Source of the DNA: DSUN01 sp035527715
GTDB lineage: Bacteria; Planctomycetota; PUPC01; DSUN01
Length of the DNA stretch: 64,000 nt
Assembly (NCBI GenBank): GCA_035527715.1
Contig: DATKZY010000199.1
Coordinates: 1 to 64,000 of the forward strand
Direction: 5' to 3'
The position numbers and the translations under genes were made by a program. Shown here piece by piece: positions 46,301 to 55,131 of the stretch. The notes beneath the pieces are model-generated. The model was not told the DNA's origin, ran no database searches, and saw only the letters and a list, made by a program, of their open reading frames with translations. How positions within the stretch are numbered: the first letter of the stretch is position 1; each line of letters opens with the position of its first letter.

Positions 46301-46603
46301 CTGAAGCCCCTTGAACACGGCGCCGAGGCCCCACGGCTCGAGCTTGCTCCAGATGCGATAGCCACTGATGGCCTGAACGTACTCGGGGCGGGTCAGATAG
46401 TCGAGGCCCAGCTCGCCCTCGAGCTCGTGCAGCTCCCGCTCGTCCACGAAGCCCTTCTGCGCCAGCACCTGGAGGAGGTCCTGCCCCAGGTCGAGCGCGC
46501 GGGCCGCCTCGCAGATCTCCGCGGCCCGGCGGACCTTGGCGGAGTCCAGCCAGCCCCGCTTCAGCAACAGCTCGGCGATCAGCGCGTCGTCCTCGGGACG
46601 CAT
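43391..46603 (-). CDS. Serine/threonine kinase with degenerate DFG
   Basis: A 1070-residue membrane-bound kinase. A helical N-terminal region (1-80) precedes the kinase domain (about 81-335). Lys111 (VALKVL), HRDVQPAN (202-209) and APE (248-250) are intact. The DFG magnesium motif reads NLG (222-224), so the Asp is missing. A Pro/Ala linker, one membrane segment (395-417) and a large external region follow. That region ends in a beta-sandwich like DUF1080 (LGLDVWRDYTLSLRWTPEGQ). It may be a pseudokinase or phosphorylate weakly. ATG at 46603 is used. Confidence 0.8.
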   Translation of the reverse strand: MRPEDDALIAELLLKRGWLDSAKVRRAAEICEAARALDLGQDLLQVLAQKGFVDERELHELEGELGLDYLTRPEYVQAISGYRIWSKLEPWGLGAVFKGLQLSMERPVALKVLAPAAAGDTDLLSRFLAEGRCAGQVDHPNLVGALDLGQSGQYYYYATELLEGQSLREALRGGPLPVGRAMHVARQMAQALAHLHELGLTHRDVQPANIVLLPDDTARLRNLGATRLPGDPSVAATGIPIGAPGYTAPELLAASGGPADIRADIYSLGATLHHAVTGHRPARADAGPMLPPAMVRSEVPAAVSDLVCRMAAVDPAERPQSPQDLLRDLDAAQAGEPLGMPPLPAEAAAVAPPAIAPPTAPALAPDEAAAPGIPAAAEAGPPLAQGSGRRKLAQVVWVAVFATLSVAFVAASAWAIWSKFGPRGAARPSAAEPPPEKQAKEGPEPAKDVRPPPPPPPPPEPELAEPARRLVADALAFDKTNPDEHAEAGLRLRRALLVAGDSSWAMRLRVRLATRQQMLSGEANSAYGELSDRLAALRSQGRFGAALQAAQAAPAALRYGPWADLVAARLAELGEEAERQCLSLATKGAAALLASRLDEGVSHYKAIADIGIPWMTRAAEPLAAAAAAFVEERQAELKEAAARRALLERRRLLGGLARSFAAIHEEIKKRDYAKALELCKAVPETLRDGGRAPALANLQRRLELLVEVWEAILKGPTAAIGRAFSLHGQEWTVEGFAGSGLNAQIVLRTRTGAAERTLRQPVWRLPGPQLARLAEWATERGPAGIAAVKVGFLCLTEGEAAQARQKFQEAGKAGEDVSPWLDELEAEAVVTAALTAHRQKEWAEARKLLETALDRLGTTSPVILSHRALANALADCLVKLGEPAARPAAPELPDLLYSRVLLPETRLGILPPASPLDEHLGTPLRRSGPQRLGLDVWRDYTLSLRWTPEGQSRMLLGARLAEPQPGVFHYYYVAVGEGQATLGLRGAKGDKVLASKPYPASAGPAAAHQLTFSLAGNSLTAELGDGTTLTATDSTLAAGRVLLAAPDGAILVHELLGSSRPPKRPTPKGK

Positions 46604-46637
46604 TGGCCTTGCTCCCGGACTCCCCCCGCCACAGGCC

Positions 46638-46666
46638 AGTATATGAAAGCCCCGGAGGCAAGTCAA
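46638..46666 (-). promoter_or_regulatory. Promoter for kinase gene
   Basis: Minus-strand TTGACT (46666-46661), 17-nt spacer, TATACT (46643-46638). It lies about 35 nt upstream of the ATG at 46603, so an in-frame ATG at 46666 cannot be the start. Confidence 0.75.
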
Positions 46667-46707
46667 CGCCTGGGAGAAGCCGGCGGCCGACCCGCGCCGC
46701 GGGCAGC

Positions 46708-47313
46708 TCAGTTGGGGAAGCTATAGCGTGGCGGAAGGTTCCGCGCGCCCTTGGCCTGCCAGGGCCAGTGCCCGAGCACGTCCTCGCCGTCGTCCCCGCA
46801 GATGTCCAGCACGGTCCAGCCGAGCAGGAAGTCGAGCAGCTCGAGGTATCGGACGTTGAGGACGAAGCCGTGGTGCCCGAAGTGGATGAAGTGGTTGCAT
46901 GCGGGCGCATAGCCGGGCCGCCGCGGGAAGTGCTGGATCCAGCCGGCGATGCCGCCGTAGTAGCTGTAGAGCGTCTCCTGCTTCTCCACGTTGTATTCGC
47001 CCCAGCCCAGCTCCTCATAGGTCCACAGCCCGAGGCCGCGGCTGCGGTAGTAGCACTTGGTGGTGCCCACCTGGTTGCCGCCGATGCCCGTGAAGGTGCC
47101 CTCGATCTGCCCCCCGCCCACCCCGACGATGCTCACGCCGCACAGGAAGAACGCCGAGCACGGCATCACCGTGTGAGTGACGCCGATCTCCACCATCTGC
47201 GCCGCGTCCCTGCCTCGCGCCCGCATATACGAGCCGCACCCCGACACGCACGAGAGGGCAACCACCAGGCACACGCTCACACACATGCGCCGCAACGCGC
47301 CACACACTCTCAT
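46708..47313 (-). CDS. Lipoprotein of unknown function
   Basis: A 201-residue lipoprotein. The signal peptide ends in LSCVSGC, with Cys26 as the lipidation site. The mature part has several aromatic and Gly-rich stretches (YSYYGGIAGWIQHFPRRPGY, FIHFGHHGFVLNVRY). No known domain is recognised. The mature protein has 5 Cys, perhaps giving disulfides. Its own promoter precedes it and it ends about 100 nt before the kinase start. Confidence 0.7.
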   Translation of the reverse strand: MRVCGALRRMCVSVCLVVALSCVSGCGSYMRARGRDAAQMVEIGVTHTVMPCSAFFLCGVSIVGVGGGQIEGTFTGIGGNQVGTTKCYYRSRGLGLWTYEELGWGEYNVEKQETLYSYYGGIAGWIQHFPRRPGYAPACNHFIHFGHHGFVLNVRYLELLDFLLGWTVLDICGDDGEDVLGHWPWQAKGARNLPPRYSFPN

Positions 47314-47381
47314 CCAAGGCTCCTCTGTTCGTGAAACAGCGTGGGGCGGCGCCCCGCCGGCCGCCGCCCGTCCTCTTCATC

Positions 47382-47410
47382 CTTATACCAGGTCCCGCGG
47401 TTTCCCGCAA
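47382..47410 (-). promoter_or_regulatory. Promoter for lipoprotein gene
   Basis: Minus-strand TTGCGG (47410-47405), 17 nt, TATAAG (47387-47382) with a TG extension (TGGTATAAG). The -35 is weak, but the extended -10 makes up for it. Confidence 0.5.
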
Positions 47411-47505
47411 GCGCGGCCCGCTGTCGCGGGGACAGCTACGTGCGAGGCGGCGTCGCCGCTGTGCGGCTGGGCCTCGAGGGCGCGATGAAGGGCAAGAGCA
47501 CGTGC

Positions 47506-48303
47506 CTAGCCGTACTTGAACGTCGGCGTCAGCCAGGAGTGCCGCAGCAGCTTTCCAACCATAGTTGTGCTGGCATCCAGCTCCGCGCCCCACTCGAAGC
47601 CGAAGCCCGACCAGTTCATCTCGACCACGTCCCCCGCTGTCAAGGTCAGCGTGATCGTCAGCGTGGAGTACCCGCCGACGAGGCGAACGGCCCGGCTCTT
47701 CATCTTGACCTTCGCGCTCTCGAAGTCGCACAGCTTCAGCGGCCGCGGCAGCGACACGTGCTTCCACTCCGTGTCGCTCGGCAGGCTGAGGCCCACGCCG
47801 ACGCCGCCGCCGACCGCGATGACCGAGAACGACGCGCCGATGAGCGTGCCGGCGTCCCGGATGCGCATCTCGCCGCCGGCGCCGGCCGCCAGCCCCTTCC
47901 CCGCTGCCCCGCCGTGGAGCTGGAACTCCAGCGTCCGCCTCGCCTCGGTCTTGTAGAACTCCTGGACGAGCTCTGGATCATCCACCTTCGTCCCGGGCAC
48001 AAGATCGCCGCGGAACTGCCCACCCTTGCCCCCGTCCCGGGTATAGCTCCCCACGACGTACCGAGAGTAGTCCTCGATACGAAACGCCACATAGCCCTGG
48101 TCGGCGCCCTGGCCCGATCGCCAGCGCGCCGACACCCGGCATCCGTAGATCCCCTCCGGGAGCCGGATATCCTCGAGCGACCCCGTACCCTTCTTCGCAC
48201 CCTTGTAGCCTCCCTCGATCTTCGTGCCCTTCCGCGCCAGCCACAGACGGCCAAACGAGTCCTGGAACGGCCTGCACCCCCACTCGGCGTAGCACGGGAT
48301 CAT
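47506..48303 (-). CDS. Orphan protein of unknown function
   Basis: A 265-residue protein of mixed composition with no signal peptide. The start is fixed by AGGAGG 7 nt before the ATG (MIPCYAEWGCRPFQDSFG); an adjacent GTG would also fit. The first 110 residues are beta-rich (YGCRVSARW, GYVAFRIEDYSRYVVGS). Two Gly-rich hydrophobic runs follow (GGAAGKGLAAGAGGEMRI, SVIAVGGGVGVGLSLP). The latter resemble segments of pore- or membrane-inserting proteins. I cannot name a family. Confidence 0.6.
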   Translation of the reverse strand: MIPCYAEWGCRPFQDSFGRLWLARKGTKIEGGYKGAKKGTGSLEDIRLPEGIYGCRVSARWRSGQGADQGYVAFRIEDYSRYVVGSYTRDGGKGGQFRGDLVPGTKVDDPELVQEFYKTEARRTLEFQLHGGAAGKGLAAGAGGEMRIRDAGTLIGASFSVIAVGGGVGVGLSLPSDTEWKHVSLPRPLKLCDFESAKVKMKSRAVRLVGGYSTLTITLTLTAGDVVEMNWSGFGFEWGAELDASTTMVGKLLRHSWLTPTFKYG

Positions 48304-48377
48304 CACGCCACCTCCTTTCGGGTTCTGGCGCGGTCAGTGCACACGCGACCACGCACGCCCAAGGAATCGCGCCGTGC

Positions 48378-48406
48378 ATTATGGCCCGGCCGGCAGGCCC
48401 TGTCAA
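48378..48406 (-). promoter_or_regulatory. Promoter for orphan gene
   Basis: Minus-strand TTGACA (48406-48401), 17-nt spacer, CATAAT (48383-48378). Leader of about 68 nt to the ATG. Confidence 0.65.
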
Positions 48407-48507
48407 GAGTCTTCAAGCGACCCGCCGCCATCGCTCGTGCAGCACAAGCTTCACGCCGGCGAGACCCAGGCTGCGGCGTTGCGCCTCGGCTTCTCCGGCT
48501 CTTAAGG

Positions 48508-49722
<1,215 letters not shown>

Positions 49723-49747
49723 TGCAGGTCTCTCTGAGAAACAAGGG

Positions 49748-49856
49748 GGATGAATGGATGGATGGATGAGTGGATGAATGGGAACGCGGCAGGACGGGCG
49801 GGCGGAAGACTGTCTTGTCTGACACTCATCCAGCCATCCATCCCTCCATTCATCCC
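49748..49856. repeat. Mirrored tandem-word array (GGATGAAT)
   Basis: Left arm from 49748 is a run of GGATGAAT/GGATGGAT-type units; right arm from 49823 is a run of CATCC and CCATTCAT units. The arms are complementary around a 40-nt loop. It lies between argG and the DUF6807 gene. The same words occur in coding DNA of mtaB at 32881-32918. Confidence 0.7.
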
Positions 49857-49865
49857 CTCTCCGGT

Positions 49866-50999
49866 CTATTTCTCGAACCTGACTTTCGGGGGATTGATGT
49901 AGTCGTGGTACTTGTCGCGCACGCGGCCCTGATTGGCGTCGCCGAGGTGCATGAAGATGCGGTAGCGGAAGGCGAGTTCGCCGCCCTTCTCGAGCACGTG
50001 GTCGCCGCGCTCACCGGAGCCTGGCTTGAAGTACGACAGGCCGAAGGGGTTGGCGGTCATCAGGCCGTAGTCGCGCACGTGCCAGGTGGTCGGGTAGCGG
50101 AGGTTGCCCGGGGTGTCGAAGACGGCGATGCCGACGACCTTGCCGCCCGCGGGGCCGGAGTAGTCGCACCACGGGGCGGCGCGGCCCCAGGTCTCCGCCT
50201 CGGTCGTGGCGCCGTACGAGTTCTCGATCTTGCCCCCGCGGCTGCCGTCCATCGAGGTCGCCACGCGGACGGAGCACACGCCGCCCTCCTTCGTGTCGCC
50301 GAACAGCACTTTGCCCCATCGCGCCTTGAAGGTCACCGCGAGGTCCATCACCCGCTCGGCGGGCGGGGCGGCGTAGATGCGCACCTCGCGCTCCTCGGCG
50401 ACCACGGCCTTGCCGCGGTGCGACTCCCACTCGAGGTCCTGCCGCAGCACGCTCACCACCGGCCCGTCCACCAGCTCCTTCAGCCGTTTGCTCACCTGGC
50501 GGCCGTGGTCTTTCTCCTCCGACCAGTTGTCCACCCCGTTCACGTCGCCGTGGGCGACCCAGATGCTCTTGTGGTGACGGTGGTCGGTCGTCTCGCCGGC
50601 CACGCCTTCGAGCAGGGGATAGTTGCGGGTGATCTGCACGCCGTCGGGGCCGAGGACGGGGTAGAAGAACGGCCGCGCCCACTGCTTGCCGAAGTTGTAG
50701 GTGATGAAGGGGTCGCCGGCGACGGAGAACTCGATCACATCGTCCTTGCGCACGGCGCCGACGCCGGGCCCCACGACGTGGCTGCCGCGGCCGACCTCGA
50801 CGACATAGGCTTTCTCGGTGTTCGCCGGAATGTAGTCGAGGAGCCAGTACAGCTCGCCCCGCAGGAGCTGGCACGGGACAGCGCGGCCCGTCGCCTCGTC
50901 CACCACCTTGGCCTTCTTGTGACGGCTCAGGGGCGCGCGCATGGGCACGTTGTAGCGGGGTCGAGGGCCGGCTTCCACTACCATCCGCATCTTCGGCAT
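49866..50999 (-). CDS. DUF6807 (PmoA-type) family protein
   Basis: A 377-residue protein. TTDHRHHKSIWVAHGDVNGV, the His-rich core of the DUF6807 family, is near 137-157. RIYAAPPAERVMDLAVTF, RAAPWCDYSGP and TANPFGLSYF are other landmarks. Proteins of this family were once called PmoA by analogy only; they occur widely in carbohydrate loci of Planctomycetota and Bacteroidota. The biochemical role is unknown, but His clustering suggests a metal or sugar site. It follows the isomerase gene by 30 nt, so it belongs to the same transcript. Confidence 0.75.
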   Translation of the reverse strand: MPKMRMVVEAGPRPRYNVPMRAPLSRHKKAKVVDEATGRAVPCQLLRGELYWLLDYIPANTEKAYVVEVGRGSHVVGPGVGAVRKDDVIEFSVAGDPFITYNFGKQWARPFFYPVLGPDGVQITRNYPLLEGVAGETTDHRHHKSIWVAHGDVNGVDNWSEEKDHGRQVSKRLKELVDGPVVSVLRQDLEWESHRGKAVVAEEREVRIYAAPPAERVMDLAVTFKARWGKVLFGDTKEGGVCSVRVATSMDGSRGGKIENSYGATTEAETWGRAAPWCDYSGPAGGKVVGIAVFDTPGNLRYPTTWHVRDYGLMTANPFGLSYFKPGSGERGDHVLEKGGELAFRYRIFMHLGDANQGRVRDKYHDYINPPKVRFEK

Positions 51000-51029
51000 C
51001 GTCGGACGCCTCCGCCCAGGGAAATGGAA

Positions 51030-51851
51030 CTACTTGCTCCCAAACGCCTCACGGAGATACGCCAGCGAACGCGTGGCGATCGTCTCGGGATCGGGCTTGA
51101 AGTCGAACACCTCGACCGACACGTAGCCGTCGTAGCCGATCTCGCGCAGCGCCTTGGCGATCGGCACGAAATCCGTGTCGCCAAACCCCGGCCCGCGGAG
51201 GTTCGCGTCGTTGGCGTGGAAATGCGCCAGATAGTCCTTGAACTCCAGGATCACCCATTCGGGCGCCTTCCTCTCGCCGCCCACCATCGCCTTGACGTCC
51301 AGGTGCAGGCGCACCGCCGGGCAGTCCACCTCCTGGATCAGTCGCGCCGTCTCCCTGGCGGCCGTGAGGAAATTGGTTTCCTTCGTCGTCAGCGGCTCGA
51401 GGGCGATCACGGCGCCGCGCCGGTCGGCCTCCTCGCCGCAAATCCTGAACATCTCGACACTTCGAGCCCACACGGCCTCGTACGTGTCGCCCTCCTGCAC
51501 GCTCCGCTGGCCGGGCGACCCAAAGACGAGGATCCCGCCGCCCAACTCGCGGCACAGGCGGATGAGGGCGAACATGAGGTCGCGCGTGTTCTCCCTGGCC
51601 GCAGCGTCCGGGCCGTTGATGGAGAGGCCCGCGGGGCTCTTCAGCAGCCAATGCAGCCCCAGGATGCTGATGCCGGCCCCGTCGGCGGCGCGACGCAGTT
51701 CCCGGGCACGCGATGGCGGCAACTGGCGGATGTCCTCCGCCAGGGTGAACGGCGCCACCTCCACGCCGTCGTAGCCCAGGCCCGCGCAGTACGCAAGCAC
51801 GCGCTCGAGCGGCCAGCCCTCGAACAACTCGTTGCAGATGGCGAATCGCAT
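51030..51851 (-). CDS. Sugar-phosphate isomerase/epimerase (AP-endonuclease-2 fold)
   Basis: A TIM-barrel protein of 273 residues. The expected metal ligands are present: Glu in LEPLT, Asp in HLDVKAM, His in FHANDANL and Glu in VSVEVFDF. Such proteins isomerise or epimerise sugars or inositols. It starts 2 nt before the end of the upstream membrane-protein gene and precedes the DUF6807 gene by 30 nt, suggesting a common pathway. The substrate is not predictable. Confidence 0.85.
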   Translation of the reverse strand: MRFAICNELFEGWPLERVLAYCAGLGYDGVEVAPFTLAEDIRQLPPSRARELRRAADGAGISILGLHWLLKSPAGLSINGPDAAARENTRDLMFALIRLCRELGGGILVFGSPGQRSVQEGDTYEAVWARSVEMFRICGEEADRRGAVIALEPLTTKETNFLTAARETARLIQEVDCPAVRLHLDVKAMVGGERKAPEWVILEFKDYLAHFHANDANLRGPGFGDTDFVPIAKALREIGYDGYVSVEVFDFKPDPETIATRSLAYLREAFGSK

Positions 51852-51853
51852 GC

Positions 51854-53395
51854 TCAGCCCAACCCACGGTACATGCCCAACAAGGCGTCCAGCAACGACT
51901 TAAGCACTGTCACCTGGACCACCTGAAGGGCGAACATCGTCACGAACACCGCGCGACGGTACGGGGCGCATCGCTCAGTGCACGCCGCCGCAGCGACCAC
52001 GCACCCAGGCATCAGGAACATCCACAGCCGCGCCACCTCCCCGCGATTCACGCCCAGGAGGTTCAGCGCGACCAGGAGCCCAAGCACGATCAGGGTCGGC
52101 CAGTCGGCCAGGCGCCAGTCTCGGCGCCGCCACGCCCCTCTCGCGCTCGAGATGCCCTGAGCCACAACCAGGGACGCCACCGGAACCCCGAGGAACACCA
52201 CGAACTCCACGGGGTCCGCCAGCAGCCACTTCCAGTAGACCCGCCCCGACTGGGCGTTGAACTTCGCGTTGGCCGCCACGCACGCCGACCAGACGGCTGG
52301 CGAGTTGTAACCAACTGCCAGGTATAGCGTTACCGCCGGCACAGCGAACCCGCCGATGGCCGCGGCCGCCAGAAGCGCCACACGCCGCGGCTCCCCCAGT
52401 CGCCCGCTCCGCACCAGGGCCGCAATGCCCAACAGCCCGGCCCAACCCGCTACCACGGCGAACGAGAGCGAGAAGAAGAGCCCAGCCGACACGGTCGCCC
52501 CCGCAAACGCCGCACGCCACGGGCTGCCCTTCTCCCCAGCCGTCCACGCGAGCCAGCAGGCCGTCGCGGCCAGCACGGGGAACAGTTGGTCAAGCCCGGG
52601 GCTGAACAGCAGCAGGCTCGGCACCACTGCCGCGAGCGCCGCAGCCACGATCCCCACCCGCACGCCGTACACCGCCCTCGCCATCGCGAACACGGGCACG
52701 ACGGCCAGTGCCGCGGCCGCTTGGAGCAGAAACGCCGCCAGCCACACGCCGGCCAGCTCGGCCTCCGACATCTCGCGGAACAGGCCGACGAGTGCCGGCG
52801 GCCCTTGCGGGTCTCTCACGTGCACGCCGCCGGCAAACCAGTCCTCGCACCAGCGGACGAATCGCCCCGCCGCCGCCTCGTCGCGCGCGAACACCTGGTT
52901 CACGCACCAGAACAGCGTCAGCGGGCCCCCGGGGTGCGTGACGATGAGCTTGTGAGATTCGTCCCCCATCCAGCGGTGGTACTTGTCCAGCACAGGCCCC
53001 AGGTCGCCCACACCGCGTGCCGCCGCGTGGTAGCGGTTGGCCCCCGGCTTGCCGAGGGCGACGATGGACTCGCTGTAGCCCCCCGGCAGCTGTTTGGCCG
53101 CAAGCACTTGTGCTGCGAACGCCAAGGCGGCCAGCCCCCCCACCACGAGCGCCAGCTTCCCGCGGCCCAACCGCTCCGCGCGTCGCCAGGCGAGCACGGC
53201 CAGCAGGCCGATAAGCCCGTAGGCCAGGAGAGCGGGGATCGCGTTCTCCCACACGGGGTCGGCGATCCGGGTCCACCGCCAGTCGTCAATTTGGATGGGG
53301 AACGGCCCCCAGATCGCGTAGCCAACCACTGCGGCGGTCAGGACAACGCCCGTGATAACCAGCAGCCCTGGCCGCCGCCCTGTCAAGTCGTCCAT
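51854..53395 (-). CDS. Polytopic membrane protein, NRGE-ARLW family
   Basis: A 513-residue integral membrane protein with about eleven hydrophobic segments. It is a paralogue of the protein at 3808-5409: THPGGPLTLF versus HHPQVHPPGP, LLFSPGLDQLFPVL versus LFSPSFDQAYPVL, KFNAQSGRVYWKWLLADPVEF versus LFNAAAGRTWWPWVAVVPFEF, and LGVNRGEVARLWMFLMP versus LGMNRGETARLWLFLTP. The ATG for MDDLTGRRPG begins the membrane part; the open frame before it lies in the leader. A GT-C-like or lipid-linked glycan role is possible. It leads an operon with the isomerase and DUF6807 genes. Confidence 0.7.
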   Translation of the reverse strand: MDDLTGRRPGLLVITGVVLTAAVVGYAIWGPFPIQIDDWRWTRIADPVWENAIPALLAYGLIGLLAVLAWRRAERLGRGKLALVVGGLAALAFAAQVLAAKQLPGGYSESIVALGKPGANRYHAAARGVGDLGPVLDKYHRWMGDESHKLIVTHPGGPLTLFWCVNQVFARDEAAAGRFVRWCEDWFAGGVHVRDPQGPPALVGLFREMSEAELAGVWLAAFLLQAAAALAVVPVFAMARAVYGVRVGIVAAALAAVVPSLLLFSPGLDQLFPVLAATACWLAWTAGEKGSPWRAAFAGATVSAGLFFSLSFAVVAGWAGLLGIAALVRSGRLGEPRRVALLAAAAIGGFAVPAVTLYLAVGYNSPAVWSACVAANAKFNAQSGRVYWKWLLADPVEFVVFLGVPVASLVVAQGISSARGAWRRRDWRLADWPTLIVLGLLVALNLLGVNRGEVARLWMFLMPGCVVAAAACTERCAPYRRAVFVTMFALQVVQVTVLKSLLDALLGMYRGLG

Positions 53396-53513
53396 GGCGG
53401 CTCCGTCGCACAGTTCGCATTGCCAAAGATCGAACGGGTCGCCTTCATCGCTTGTGCCCCGCAGGGCGTTCGACCCGCGCGGCGCCCATTGCGCCGCCGC
53501 TGTAATGGCGTGG

Positions 53514-53542
53514 AGTATATCATCTGCTGGCCGGGGAGTCAA
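53514..53542 (-). promoter_or_regulatory. Promoter for the 53.4-49.9 kb operon
   Basis: Minus-strand TTGACT (53542-53537), 17-nt spacer, TATACT (53519-53514). It gives a leader of about 112 nt before the membrane-protein ATG at 53395. Confidence 0.75.
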
Positions 53543-53752
53543 CGCCAATCAGGGCCGAGCGCCCGACTCCGGCCGTCCCTGCGACGAGTCTACCGCCACG
53601 CTGGCTTCGAGGCCATCTCAGAGACCCACGGGCTCCGCTGCCGCCGCAACTTGAAGGGACGCCCAACCTATAGTGGTCGCGGCGGAGCGAGCCCCAGCCC
53701 CTTGGGCCTCGCCAGCCTCGCCAGTCTCGCCGGCCTTTGGGTGCCCCCCTCC

Positions 53753-53912
53753 GCTTCAGATGATCACCTGGCGACCACGCCTTGGAGCTTGGTAGGGCCT
53801 GATCGCCTGGCACCATATCCGCAAGTGGCCATCATTACGACACTTCTGGCACACCCACCACCTCGCCCGCTTAGATGATCACGTCTCCCCCCTGGAAGTG
53901 ATCATCTGAAGC
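53753..53912. repeat. MITE-like element C, GTGATCATCT ends
   Basis: GCTTCAGATGATCAC (53753-53767) is perfectly mirrored at 53898-53912, giving 160 nt with 15-nt inverted ends. An internal AGATGATCAC is at 53873-53882 and TACGACACTT at 53836-53845, 37 nt before it. It shares the core and internal word with element B at 42600-42760. The 688-nt spacer (53396-54083) contains no gene that I can support. Confidence 0.7.
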
Positions 53913-54031
53913 CGCCCCTGCCCTTCCCACGGCCCCCTGAGCTCTGGGCGATAGCGGCGCAAGCCAAGCAGCCCAGCGGGCAACCGACAGGAAGCACCCA
54001 GACGCAGGGAGTAGCGGTGGCTCGACCGCTC

Positions 54032-54040
54032 TGCTATACT
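54032..54040 (+). promoter_or_regulatory. Extended -10 promoter for family-2-like GT gene
   Basis: TGCTATACT at 54032-54040 fits an extended -10 (TGn-TATACT). I see no good -35. It is about 44 nt before the ATG of the glycosyltransferase at 54084. Confidence 0.45.
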
Positions 54041-54083
54041 GTGGCGAGAGCTGTCGGCGCGCAGGCGAATAAGAAGGGCAATC

Positions 54084-54974
54084 ATGGGCCGTATCGTCGT
54101 GCTGGTGGGGCTGACCGGGCACATCGAACTGCTGCGCCCGTTCCTCGAGTACTACGCGGGCCTGGGGGCCGATCACTTCCTGGTGCATATCAACGAGCGC
54201 AAGGGCCGCCGCGCCTTCATTGACGCGGCACGGGCCGTGCTGCGTGACTACGCTCACACGGTCACGGATGTGTGGACCGGGCGGTTCGACTACTTCCGCA
54301 AGATCCAGCATGAGCTTCACGTGGTGAGCGCCCATTGCGCGGAGTCCGACTGGGTGCTCATGCCCGACCTCGACGAGCTGCACGAGTTCCCGTGCCCTCT
54401 GCCGGAGCTGTTCCGAATGTGCGAAGAGCGCGGCTGCAACGCCGTGCGGGGGCGCTTCCTGGACAGGGTGGCCGAGGGGGGCGAACTGCCCAAGCTCTCG
54501 GCCATCCGGTGCCTGTTCAGCCAGTTTCCCTACGCCGCGCAGATCACACACCCCGTCCTGCACGCGAGCCCGCACGTGCTTGCGGCGGCCCGCGGATTCG
54601 TGCCGAAGCTTCGGCACGAGCTCACCGACGGCGCGCCGGTCCTCGCCGGCTCACCCCCCCGATTCCTGCCAGGGGCGCTTGCCACCGCACATCACTTCAA
54701 GTGGTCCCGAAACGCGATTAGCCGGATGCGCGACCGGTACCGCTGGTACAAGTCCCTCTACAAGTCGGGAAAGAGCGAGTTCAGCTTCTACAGGGAGGGC
54801 AAGCGCCTGCTGAACTACCTGGACGCACACGGCGGCAGATTCGACTTGTCGGACCCCCTGCTGGAGGTGGCGTGGGACGGGCGCTGCCTGTTCCCGAGCC
54901 ACGCGCCATCCGTCGAGTGCCTGTGCCCGGTTCGTGTGGCGCCGAAGGCCGCAACACCCTCGAGTCGCGAATAG
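54084..54974 (+). CDS. Glycosyltransferase family 2-like protein (GT2_4)
   Basis: A 296-residue cytoplasmic protein of the family-2 type seen in PF13704. The metal/nucleotide motif DLDELHEF begins at 95 (MPDLDE). Other landmarks are VLVGLTGHIELLRPFLEYYA at the start and HHFKWSRNAISRMRDRYRWY. It probably transfers a sugar to a surface glycan. AAGGGCAATC precedes the ATG. It is flanked by repeat element C and the convergent GH5 gene, so is likely monocistronic. Confidence 0.65.
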   Translation: MGRIVVLVGLTGHIELLRPFLEYYAGLGADHFLVHINERKGRRAFIDAARAVLRDYAHTVTDVWTGRFDYFRKIQHELHVVSAHCAESDWVLMPDLDELHEFPCPLPELFRMCEERGCNAVRGRFLDRVAEGGELPKLSAIRCLFSQFPYAAQITHPVLHASPHVLAAARGFVPKLRHELTDGAPVLAGSPPRFLPGALATAHHFKWSRNAISRMRDRYRWYKSLYKSGKSEFSFYREGKRLLNYLDAHGGRFDLSDPLLEVAWDGRCLFPSHAPSVECLCPVRVAPKAATPSSRE

Positions 54975-55131
54975 GGCCGCTCGTCCGCGAGAGAGAACCG
55001 GACGCCTCTGGGCGTAAGGCTATACACTGCGGCGGGTCGCGGCGACGAAGGGTTCTTGCGGCAATCGCTCTGAGCCGCTCTTCGGTCGCTCTGTGGTCGC
55101 TAATGACTTCGCCATGAGGCCAGGATAGCCC

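Noticed and set aside
43154..46726. 1190-codon plus-strand frame
   Set aside because: Antisense shadow of the kinase gene; no motifs and Arg/Gly/Ala-rich.
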